64,000 bases of DNA from Ottelia alismoides (lineage: Eukaryota > Streptophyta > Magnoliopsida > Alismatales > Hydrocharitaceae). Positions within the stretch are counted from its first letter, which is position 1. The number at the start of each line of letters is the position of its first letter. Of the stretch, positions 24,701 to 36,700 are shown piece after piece. A program made the translations under genes and the position numbers. The notes below the pieces were generated by a model. That model made no database searches and was not told where the DNA came from. It saw only the letters and a list, made by a program, of their open reading frames with translations. The stretch covers positions 62,001 through 126,000 of the forward strand of contig JAZKJV010000301.1 of the NCBI GenBank assembly GCA_037367405.1, read 5' to 3'.

Positions 24701-27700
24701 TCACTGGGCTGGTGTGTGAGTCAAACCGAATCTCCTTGTTGGAGAGCATGTGCTATGTACTGCGCTTGTTAGAGTCACTGCAATTGAAATTGAGTCTCCT
24801 CGTCGGAATACTCTGGGTCTCTCCCATACTGGCTCATAAAATAGGATCTCTACTCTAGAGTCCCTATTAAACCACATGAAAAACCCTAACCCACATGGCA
24901 TAGGGAATGGGATCTCTACTCTGGAGTCCCCATGGAACACATGAAAACTCTACCAAAAACAAAAGATGGGGACCACAAACAATGATGGCATACATGTGCA
25001 CATCTGAAAAAGACCGCATATATGTGCATGTTTGAAAATGAGGACTCGGAATCTGAATGTCGAGTCTGAATATCTGAATTGATGTTGGAGTATCTAGTAG
25101 TGCGCCTATTGAGTTGTAGATGGGTAAATGGATACCTCCAGGATCCATTTACCCCATCCAGTGTTTAGTCCCACATCGTCCAGTGGTGGGACTTGGAGGC
25201 TCTGGAGAGGCTATATAAGGAGCCCCAAACCTCCTGTATCTATTGAGAAAAAATAATGCATAGCATGCCCCGTTGAGGGCTTCTCCCGTGGTTTCATCCC
25301 GCTCCTCACGGAGTAGGGTTCCACATAAAATCCTGCTGTTATTATTTTGTTTATCTTTTTCCATGTTACGCTTCCGCTTCCGAATTTTCTAACAGTAGAG
25401 TTTGGAAAGTCTGGCAGGTCTGGAATCTGACATGTGAATCTGTATAATTCTACACCATACTCCCCCTTTCTCCCATACTTGTCGGAAAATAATGGCATCG
25501 AGTCATCGACAAAGATGTGAGAAGACAAGATATGGGGAGAAAACATGAATCGCATAAGCCGGTGATCATTATTTTTTCGGCTTTTCAATTTTTCTTTTTT
25601 TCGTACGAATTTTTTTGTGTGATCCCCTTTGTTTAAGCCGTTCAAACATTTTTTTAACGTGTGGCAGCCCATGGCTCTTGCCTTTGTCGTTTTATCCCTT
25701 TTTTACGACATTCTTCTCGCAAAATTTCTTTATTTGCATAGGGTTTTTTTGTACACACCTTTTCCATTTTTTTAACAAACAAAATCTATCGGCCCACTTG
25801 GCTTACAATAGCAGCAAAAAAAATCCTTCTTCGGCCCAATTAGGCACAATAGACTCCAGCTTGCCCTTCTTCCACCCCCCCGCCCTTTTTAATCATGGGA
25901 ATAGGCCCCCTTAATTTGAATGAAGGGTAATGGCCCATTCCTCCATGAAAAGTAAGGGTTCCTAATTGTGGGAACCCCCTCTGCGCCATCATCGATAGGA
26001 GATCCTCCTAGAGAGGATGCTTAATCGTCGCTCGCATGACTTGGAGAGCGCTTGCGACCACTCCCACCTCGAGCAAGAGGAAATTGACAACGGCGATGCT
26101 TGAGGAGACGAGGGTGGCGATGCAGATGCTGCTACTTGGGCCAAGGGGTGGCATGCGGATTTTGGGGATGCCGCCCTGGAAAACGACGGCTGGAGGCAAA
26201 CTGGGCTCGCCGCCCGTGGGGCTTGGTCGAAGGAATTGTGGGCGACGTTGTTTTTTTTACTAAGAAAGACGGGGGTGCCCTCCCAAGGCGGGAGTCACCA
26301 CACCAACGCATTCATTAATAAGAAAGAAGTTACATCAGTTGGAAATGTGGGCGATGTTGTTGGCTAGGCTCCTGTGATTGATGTCGCTGTAGGAGACCAA
26401 GGAGAGGGAGAGAAGCCGACGGAGGTGATGTTTCTCGGGTGTCGCCCCCCGCCTGGAGTTCAGCCAAAGCGCCGCTTGTTGGAGAATCAGAACAAAGATC
26501 TGAAGCTCTCCATCTCAAGTTCTTGCTAGGATCCACAAGTTCTTGAAAGGTGAATCTACGCATGATGTGACAGGCCTGTGATTGTTGCCGCTGTAGGAGA
26601 CCAAGGAGAGGGAGAAAAGCCGACGGAGGTGATGTTTCTCGGGTGTCGCCCCCCGCCTGGAGTTCGGCCAGAGCGCTGCTTGCTGGAGAATTAGAACAAA
26701 GATATGAAGCTCTCCATCTCAAGTTCTTGCTAGGATCCACAAGTTCTTAAAAGGTGAATCTGCGCATGATGTGACGGGCATGTACGACCAGAAGGAGGTG
26801 CAAAGCCGCCTTCGAGCTTTCAATTTTTTTTCGCACGGAGTGAACACCCTAGGCCTTGCTAGGGTTCCAGTAGCCAATACTCGAGATGAGATGCGACGAG
26901 GCTCGGCAATCTGTATGGAGGGAGGCCGACGACGATTTGGAGGAAGGTGCGCTTGGCTGCACCATCTGGAGTCGAGGCGATCTGAAGGTCGCATGGATCT
27001 TCGTTGAGGAGTACCATGATCTGAGCCCATCACTGTATGCCTGGATCTGCACAAGGGTTGTGCATGCATTGAGGATCTTCTCGCCATGGGATTTGCAACT
27101 CGATGATGGCGCTGAAAGCATGCCTCCTGGAACTTTCAGTTGCAGATTTTAGGGCTTCGAAAAACGCTAAAGCTAGACCGAATAATCTTCAAGAATATAA
27201 TTAGGGTTTCAATAGAAACCCTAGAATTGTATCTCGAATCTTGAACATAAAAATAAACATAACAAAAATCCTCGAGAATCGACCGGCTCTGATACCATGT
27301 TAGAAAATATGAATGCGGAAGCAAATATCAGAGAATAATGATAAAATATGGAAGAACTCGGAATTTAACATGGAACCCTACTCCCTCAGGAGCAGTTTGA
27401 AACCACGGGAGAACGCCTCAAATGGTTGATTTGTTCATTGAACTTTCTCATCATATACAGAGGGTGAGGGGCTTCTTATATAGCCCTCACTGAGTCTCCA
27501 CGTCCCACAATAGGTAATGACCTCATCCAAATGCAAGAGGTTTAAAGAAAGTTTAGAGGAGTTCCAGTTTCCATAATGGTGAGATTACTAACATTTCCTT
27601 TTCTCAATTTTTTTTCTGCATTGCAACAGGAGAACGCAAGGATAGAATCATAGAAAGATGGCCAGTTTCGCTATATGTCAAGGACGAACATGAAGAAGTG

Positions 27701-30700
27701 TTAAATAATGTATGGTGATGATGTTCGACTTCATTCTTCTGGTGATTCTTTCTTGGATGTTGTTGAGAGATATATTTATCTTTCCTGATCTATTATATAT
27801 TTTCTATTTCTTTCATCTATATTATGTAATTTTCCCTCCAAGGTTTCTCCTCTTTATATAAGAGAGCCATATGGCCCCTTTCATAATGCAAGTTATATTT
27901 TTCTCTCTACATGGTCAGAACAACTATCCTAGATGAAAGTTTGAGCCCATGTGCCCTAAACCCACCATCAGCCCCCTCTCGCCGCCATACGGAAACCCCC
28001 GGTGGCTCCACACCTCATGTGGCAGTTCCTCTTGACAGAAAAACCTCTAGTCCTCACGCGAGGCCCTAACCCTCTCGCGCATAGGTCTTCTCTTGTCACT
28101 AAGGCCTAGCAGTGCCTCCCAACAAGGGATGAAAATAGATATAGATAAATATATGCATATCCGCTTACCAAATTCAGAAAATTATCGAATATGGATATAT
28201 GTATTCGAACATGAATCGAATATGGATATAAGTTCTATAGATTTTCGAATATAGATATGGATTCGGTAACACCAAAAGGATCCAGATTCAGATTCGAATA
28301 TCCGAATACGAAATATTAATATATTGTGTTTAGTAAACAGCTGAGATAATCTTATTTCCATCTACCCAATTTCATGCATCTCCTTAACCTCTACAACTGC
28401 TATGCCATTTTGTCTTGACATCACATGAATTATAACAGGACAAGCCTCACGTTGGCTTTAACCCCTTGAGGACTATATCTTTAGAGCAACCCTATACCAT
28501 TATTAATTTAATTGATTAGCTGAAAATTTTTATCAAGATATTTATGCGCATATTGATGTGATTTTTTAAATCATTTCCTAATTGATAATAATCTGACTCA
28601 AATTCGTAATTTATCTTTATTTGATCATATTCATATTTATTAGAGTATACGTTTAGAATGGTCCAATTACCACAAGGACCTATGTTAGTCCCATATCGTC
28701 TATGAGTGAGACTTGGTCTTACTGGTGGAGCTATGTAAGAAGCCTCACACCACCTGTAAAAATTGTGAGATTCTTAATAACAAAGTATCTAGCCCAATGT
28801 TGCCTTTTCCTGTGGTTTCATCCCGTTCCTTACGCAGTAGGGTTAGATGTAGTTCTTTATGTTCTATATTATCTTTATCTCTAATTACACTTCTGCATTC
28901 TCATTTTCTACATGGAATCAAAGCAGGTTTGATCTCGGATTTTCATTCTTGAATAATTTTAAGTTTATGTTCATGATTTAATCAAATTTAAGAAGAGTTC
29001 AGCCTTCTAGGGTTCATGAAATCATAACTATGTTCATCCAGCAAGCATCTTATTCAAAGTTCTGAAGGTCGTCAATGCTAAATTCAAAGAAAATCAAGGG
29101 TTCCTGGAACCTAGTTCAGGCTGGCATTCGGAAGAACACACCATCATTGACCCCTTTGTTCTAGGGTTCCATATCTCTAGAACCTTATTACACAGCTGCT
29201 CCAGAGTTCAAAACAGTTTCCAACACCTCCTTGTGTGCAATCCCTCTAGACTCAATATTGGCACATTTCTTAAAACCCTAATCCAATGGATCCAACACCA
29301 CATATACAATCTTCAAGCAGTGCATATCAAAACATGCGTGCAGACTTCCATCATCTCCCATCAATTGTTGGCGGCGACCATCTCGCAAGAAGACGAGCCT
29401 CATCAAGGGGGAAAAGTCCTAGAGATGGGTTCTGATACATCATTGGCGTTGCTCGAAGCCAGCCCTCCAGCAATGCAAGTGTCTCTACGCGCAACATAAT
29501 GCGCCTAGTCTTCTCTAGAAGAGGTAACAACACAGCCCATGCAACACCATCATGCGCAAAAGGCTCCAAGACGCCCCTCTATGTTAAAGCGGTGGCAACA
29601 TGAGCCTATGGCAGTGGCGATGAAATACGAGATCCATCATGAAAAGAGGGTGTCCCATCGGGGGCAGAGATGAGGAGGTTCTCTTGATGTTGAACCCTAA
29701 ATAGGAGTTAATTTTATATTGAAAAATTGCAATGGCCCACCAAGGGCTTGGAAGGAAAAAAAGGGGGCTTGGGTCCAAATGGGGTTGCAGCTGCAGAAGA
29801 ATTGGGGGGCCTAGTGGGGCCGCAGCTGCAGAAGACTAGGGGGGGCATTTAGGCTATGGCTTCAAAGAAAAAAGGAGGGCCCAGAAAAAAAAACAGAAGG
29901 GCCAAGTGTGAAAAAGATATTGAAAAAGGATATCGTACAAAAAACGTATGAAGAAAAAAATGAGGAGAAAGCCGAAGGAAAAATTGAAATGGCTTATAAA
30001 AAAGAATTTTTGGTTTTTCGTTTCCATAATTATTTTCTTCTGCTCCACATCGCGACTTCCAGTTGGTGTTCATTCTCTCATTGAAGGTTTGACGAAGAGG
30101 TTTTCTGGTCAGATGGGAGGCAGGAGAGGAGGGGCTTTCACTTGATTGGCTGGGAGAAGATGACCCAATCGAATAAGCGTGGAGGGCTCGGGATTTTGTT
30201 GTTACTTGTTAGGAGAAATCAACAAGGCTTTCATGGCAAAATGGGTGATGCGTTTGTTGGGGCAGTCGAAGGATTCAGTATGCAGATTGCTGCAGAGATT
30301 ATATGGGGTGTTGAGCTCTTTGACGATCGTTCTGTGTCGTATGCCTTCCTCGTTGTGGGTGGGCATTGCTGAGGTTGTGTCTGAATTGGCATTGAAGTTG
30401 GAGCCGATTCTTGGTGATGGGTCATCCTTCCACTTCTGAACAGATGACTGGACGGGACACGATGTTCTTGTTAAGATGTTCCTACTCCAACTTGATGTTA
30501 ATAGGTTGGCAACAGTACAACAGACTTGGTCACATGAGGCATGGGCCCTACATTTATCTCTGGTTTGTCGGACCAACGGGTGGAGGAGTTCAATGAATTG
30601 CAGCCTTTCTTGATGGGGATCGAGGGCCCTGGTGAAGGTAGGGATCATTTCAGATGGAGGGATGGAAGGTTCTCGGTCAAGAAGGCTTATCAATTTTTTG

Positions 30701-33700
30701 TTGGGGAGGGTGTGGAGGTGGAGTGCATTGCAAAGGACGTGCGAATGATTTGGAGATGCAGGGTGTTGAATCGTATCAAGATTTTCATGTGGTTGTTGTG
30801 TCAAGATCGGCTCCTAACGTAGGTTCGTCTTGGTCATTTGCTGGGGATTGATATCGGGGTATGCTTGAGATGCAATGGGGAAAGGGAGGACACAGATCAC
30901 CTTTTCTTCTCGTGCCCATCATCTGTTCAGGTTCGGACAAAGGTCGCCATCCCTTGGCTTCAAGGGCGGGATGGCGCGGATTTCTGGAGGAAATTTGGGT
31001 TGGTGTGTGGGTATGGGCACAAAGATAGTGCGTTGGTATTTGCAATTCTATGGGCAATCTGGTGTGTAACGAATGGTGCCATTTTTGGGGGGCAGGAATG
31101 TAATGCGGGTTGTATACTGGAGCATAGCAAGGCGTTGTTTACATTTTGGTCGATGTAATTGTAATCTTATTATATATATTGTTGGAGTATTTGGTTGTGC
31201 GCCTCTTATATTGTAGATGGGTAAATGGATCTCTCCAGGATCCATTTACCACATCCATGAGTTTAGTCCCACATCTACAAGTTGTGAGATGTGGAGACTC
31301 AGTGGGGGCTATATATAGACCCCCACACCCCTTGTATTCAGATGAGAAAAGCAATAGACTATCATCCATGTGAGGCGTTCTCCCGTGATTTCAACCCGCT
31401 CCTTAGGGAGTAGGGTTCCACGTAAAAATCTTGTTCTTCATGTTTCATATTTCTTGATTTAGTGCTATGTTTATCAAATCGCTTCCATTCCTATTTTCTA
31501 ACAAGGTATCAGAGTGGGTCGATTCTCGTGAATTTTTTATGTTCTTTATCGTTCGAGATTCGAGATTATCAAATTCATGGTTCAATTTATGGAACCCTAG
31601 TTCTGCTTCGAAGATTTTTGTCGTCATCTCCAGGCAGCATTCCTTGCACGGGCACGCAGTTCCAAGTGCAGATCTAGGGTCTTACTGGAACCCTCGTTTG
31701 CAAGGGCATCGTGAAAACCCAACAGAGGAGAGAGGCGGCGGTGGCATCTGTACCCACCAATGGCACCATCATCGATGCCACACCTTCTCCAACACAGGCG
31801 ACAACAGTGCCACGGCCTCCAGCCGTGTCACCCAGGCAGCGCCGCCAATCCTCTCCTCGACGCTCTCCTCAAAGGAGCCGATCCAACATCCAGCGCAAGA
31901 TCTGACGATCTGGTTACTTTTCCAGAAACCCTACTCCAGGGTGATCGCGCTCCGCGTGGTTTCGACCGCAGAAGGCGACTGCCTCTCGTCCTCCTACCCC
32001 CATCCCGATTTCGACCGCAGGCGGAGCTCGTTGCTCCAGATGTAGGTGGTGCGGAAACACCTCCTCTTGAGCGCAACACCCCTCCTCGCACCTCCAACCC
32101 CCCGTCGCGCACCTCCTTCCAGGCGTAGGTCTCCGAGCCCTTGCTCTAGGCGGCGAGAGCGTGCTCCAGGCGTTCGCCCAAACATGCAGGCAACTCCAGC
32201 AGCCTCCGCGAGGGAATTTCCAGGCTTGAGTTCGAGGCGAAACCCACCACTGCGAGCCTCTGCTCCATCTTTTCATCGGCATCCTCGCGTCGCCTCCAGC
32301 TTCACGCGGTGATTGCACCACATCTCCAGAAGATCTAGGCGATCTCTCAACATGCCCAAGCGGCACACTTTTCTTGGCGGCGGTATGAGACCGCATCGAG
32401 GTCGACTCCCTCTTCATTGTTGTGTGAGGGTTCCCAAACGAGGGAGCCCTAAGTAGGGCTTCAACCCTTTGCTGACCCATGTTGGCCGAATCTACTACTG
32501 TATTAAAAAAAGGGGAGAGAGAGAGAAATGTACTAAGCCTTCTCCCACTATAAGTAGGGTCGACTACATGGAGAGAGAGAGAGAGAGCAGTAAAAAAAGG
32601 GGGAAAAGCTGTAAAAAAATGAGAAACAACTTATTTGGAAAAAAGAACGTGCCGACTATTAATAAAAAGAGAAAGAAATAGCCGGAAAAAATGACGATTT
32701 AAGAAATGTTTTAAAAAATAATGTTTGAAAAGTTGAGAAAAATTGGGATCGACTTATTGACGTTTTGTCTCCCCATTATCTTGTCTTCTCCCAACTTTGT
32801 CAATGTCATTTTCCGACAATTGAGAGAAAGGGGGTGTATTGTGTAGAGTCACAGGTCTGTTGCATATTCGGATGTTAGATTTTGGACTAGCTAGATTTTC
32901 CAGACTCTACAGATGATCAGATATTTAAACTCAACGTCAGATTAGATTCCGAGTCCTCAATTTCAGATACACACATGTATGCGGTCTTTTCAGATGTGCA
33001 CATGCATGCCATCATTTGTCGTGGTCCCCATCATTCTTGTTTTCGGTCAGGGTTTTCATGTGATCCATAGGGACTCCAGAGTAGCGCATCATTCCCTATG
33101 CCATGTTGGCTGGGATTTTCATGTGGTTTCATAGGGACTCAAGAATAGAGTACCATTCTCTGTGCAAGATGGGAGAGACTCAGTTCTCCGACGAAGAAAC
33201 TTCTTCAAATTCCATTCTCAAGTGATCGTGAACTCCAGTACGAGATCCTTCCAAGGTTCCTATGAGAGAGAACCCACTTCAAGGTCCCTATGAGAGAGAC
33301 CCATCTTCAGAGATCTACGTATGGATAATTAGCGATGCTCTTTGTTCAGCTCTTTTCAGAGATGGAGCAGTTGTGCACATTATTGTGGCGGGCCAGAGTA
33401 CTCCGACGAAAAGACTCATTTCAGTTGCAGTGACTCTGACAGGTGCGGTACAGAGCACATGCTCTCCGACGAGGAGATTCAGTTGACTCACACTCCAGCA
33501 CGTTTGTCCTCCTCACATGCATGGCATGAGAAGCAACGCCCTCGACAACAACCAACAGTTGTGCGCATTGAGTTGATATTGTCATGTATTGTGAGTTGAG
33601 TTTCTTTCTGTTTGTCCAAGCTGATCATTGCATGCTCCAGCTTGAGGTTGAGTGCTGGAGTATTTGGATGTGCGCCTCTTATATTGTAGATAGGTAAATG

Positions 33701-36700
33701 GATCTCTCCAGGATCCATTTACCACATCCATGAGTTTCGTCGCAGTCAAGAGGACATGCTCTCCGACGAGGAGATTCAGTTGACTCACACTCCAGCCCGT
33801 TTGTCCTCCTCACCTGCATGGCATGAGAAGCAACGCCCTCGACAACAACCAACAGTTGTGCGCATTGCGTTGATATTGTCATGTATTGTGAGTTGAGTTT
33901 CTTTCTGTTTGTCCAAGCTGATCATTGCATGCTCCAGCTTGAGGTTGAGTGCTGGAGTATTTGGTTGTGCACCTCTTATATTGTAGATAGGTAAATGGAT
34001 CTCTCCAGGATCCATTTACCACATCCATGAGTTTCGTCCTACATCTACCAGTTGGAAGATGTGGAGACTCAGTGGGGGCTATATATCGACCCCCACACCC
34101 CTTGTATTCAGATGAGAAAAGCAATAGGCTATCAACCACATGAGGCATTCTCCCGTGGTTTCATCCCTCTCCTTAAGGAGTAGGGTTCCACGTTAAATAT
34201 CTTGTTCTTATTGTTCTTATTATATTTCTCGGATATGCTTCCGCATCGTCTTTTCTAACATGATATCAGAGCTATGTTATTTTCTAACATATATATATAC
34301 ACTTTTTGAGGTTGGTCCCAATTTCTGGGATTGCACCCATTTTCTCTTCAAAAAAAACTTGGTCGAGCGTCACATTTTTCTAACAAGTTTGGGAAAAAGG
34401 GGGAGTATTTAGTAGAGCTTTCAGATTCAGACTCTACCAGTTTGAGACACTTCGTGTTCTACAACCCAGTTATCCGATGAGTAGACTCCATTCTCTAGTG
34501 ATATGAACTCCAATACGAGATCCTTTGAGGTTCATATGAAAGACAACCCACTTCGAGGTCCCTATGAGAGACCCATCTTCGGAGATCTACATATGGATAT
34601 CCACGATATTCTTTGTTTGGCCCACCTGAGAGATAGCGCTATCTTGCTGGCCAGAGTTCTCCGACGAGGAAACCCATTCCAATTTCATGACTGACAAATG
34701 TAGGGCACACATTCTCTGACGATGAGACTTAGTTTAGTTCCGGTGACACTCACAGATGCAGTGCATAGCACACATTCTTCGACGAGGAGACTTGGTTCAC
34801 ACTCCAATCCTTCAGTTCCTCCTCACCAACGTGACATGAAAAGCAATGTCCTCAACCGGGAGTCAATAGAGTACGTTGGGTTTATAGTGTCCGTAGTGTC
34901 GTGTCTTGTGCGAGTGAGCAATTTCCTTCTATTTGTCCAAGATGAGCATTGCATAATCCAACTTGAGGGGGCATTGTTAGAGTATGCATTTATATGGGGT
35001 AAATGGATACCTCGAAGGTCCAATTACTACATGCACCTACCTTAGTCCCACATCGTATGCGAGTGGGACTTGATCTTATTGGTGGGGCTATATAAGAACC
35101 CCTACACCACCCGTAACAATTTAGAAATTCATAATAACATGAGATCCATGGTGGCATTCTCCCGTAGTTTCAGCCCACTCCTTGGTGGCATATCCCGTGG
35201 ATTCATCCCGCTCGTTAGTGGTATTCTCCCTTGGTAGCTCTTCTCATTGCCGACAACCATACCTTCCATGAGAGGACCAAACACATTGAGGTAGAATGCC
35301 ACTATACACTTGATATGATTTAAAAGGACTTTATCTCCACTTCCCACATCAACTCAAGGGAACATACTTCAGACATTTTCACCAAGGCTTTATCCGGAGG
35401 GCCATTCCATAGATGTTCCAAGCTAAAATGATTGACATCCATGCTCCATCTTGAGGGGGAGTGTTAAGGGATATATTTATCTTTCTCATCTATTATGTAT
35501 TTTCTATTTCTTAAGTCTCTATTACGTAATTTTCCCTCTAGAGTTTCTCTTCTTTATATAGGAGAACCCTATGGCCCCATTCATAATGCAAGTTATATTT
35601 TTCTCTCCACATATCTTATTGGAGATTGTTGCTAATTCTAGAGGATTTCTCTCATTTCTAGATGGTATGACGGAACTGAGGTCAAACTCTCTTCAATATG
35701 ACCTTTACCAAATAGAGTTTGTTTCATGTTTACTAATATGGTTGTAAGTGCATTTCCGATTGTCTTCAATATTCGGCAGAATGATCCGGTTCGACAATGG
35801 GGCCCTAGGAATGGAGGCAGTTATAGGAAATGAAGAACTTGTTTATTCCAGAGAACCCTAGGCTCTCTTATATAGAGGAAGCCTATGGGTACATTACAAA
35901 AGACGGAACAATAAAGATAAGTATGACACTAAGTGTATAAATACTAGAAATATCTCTACACTCCCCCTCAAGATGGAGCATAGATGTCAATCATGCTCAG
36001 CTTGGAAGAACATTTCTGAAACGACCCTCTGAGCAACGGCTTGGTGAAAATATCTGCAGTCTGTTCACCTGAACTCACATGAGAAGTAGAAATTAACCCT
36101 TTCTGAATCATGTCCCTGGTATAGTGGCAGTCTACCTCAATATGCTTCGTCCTTTCATGAAATGCAGGATTATCAGCAATAAATAATGCGGCTTGATTAT
36201 CATGCTGTAACTGCATGGGTAACGATACATCTATATGTAGATCTGTTAATACGGCTCGAACCCACATCATTTCTGTGCTAGCCTGCGCCATGGCCCTGTA
36301 CTCAGATTCAGCACTAGATCTAGTCACCACTGTCTGTTTCTTGCTCTTCCAAGAGACTAAGGAACTGCCAATGAATACCGCAAATCCTGAGGTAGATTTC
36401 CAATCTCTAGGACATCCTGCATAGTCAGCATCAGCACATGCAGAGATAGAAAGATTTGTTTCTTTCCTAAACAACAACCCTGCACCTGGAAACGACTTTA
36501 GATATCTCAGTATCATATATACAGCATCCGTGTGTAATTGTCTGGGTTGCTCCATGAATTGACTCACCCGACTCACTGCAAACGCAATATCAGGTCTGGT
36601 GATGGTAATATAGAGAAGTTTTCCCACCATTTCTCTATATCTTCTTTTATCAACTTCCTCTGTGTCATCTCCATATAGCTTCATGCTAGGGTCCATGGGA

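Larger units (their letters stand above)
24240..27510 (-). mobile_element. Pol-less LTR element B (LARD-like)
   Basis: The 3' LTR is 24240-24552 (from TGTTGGAGTATTTGG to TTTTCTAACA on the minus strand), preceded by the polypurine tract CTTGAGGGGGAG. The 5' LTR starts at 27298 next to the primer-binding site TGGTATCAGAGC (27286-27297) and is cut short near 27510. The 2.7 kb between them shows no protease, integrase or reverse transcriptase. It shares its internal sequence with element C in reverse orientation (for example GACTCGGAATCTGA and the ACATGTGCACATCTGAAAA region). It also holds a solo LTR, an 88-bp LINE end and a 204-bp tandem repeat. It probably depended on a copia element for movement. 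Confidence 0.75.
28638..35230 (+). mobile_element. Pol-less LTR element E, interrupted by LINE tail and element C
   Basis: The 5' LTR 28638-28912 ends TTTTCTACA and is followed by TGGAATCAAAGCAGG, a changed primer-binding site. The 3' LTR starts at 34974 (TGTTAGAGTATGC) after ACTTGAGGGGGCAT and is cut near 35230. The interior shows no pol domain. At 34380-34970 it shares the CTCCGACGAGGA and CCTATGAGAGA repeats with element C. The interior is split by a LINE tail and element C. Joining the two halves as one element is inference from matching LTR subtype and strand. Confidence 0.5.
27761..35611 (+). mobile_element. Gutted Ty1/copia element (copia-F) with nested insertions
   Basis: The 5' LTR 27761-27911 (TGTTGAGAGATATATTT to TCTCTCTACA, 151 bp) and the 3' LTR 35462-35611 (150 bp) match closely. 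The 3' LTR is preceded by an RNase H end ([19 protein letters not shown]) at 35240-35440 and the tract CTTGAGGGGGAG. Everything between is replaced by pol-less LTR elements and a LINE tail. No matching target duplication was seen, so the two LTRs may come from different copies. Confidence 0.6.

Noticed and set aside
31700..32480. Several long overlapping frames on both strands in a GC-rich block
   Set aside because: Open frames on both strands come from high GC content inside element C. No gag or pol motif is visible.
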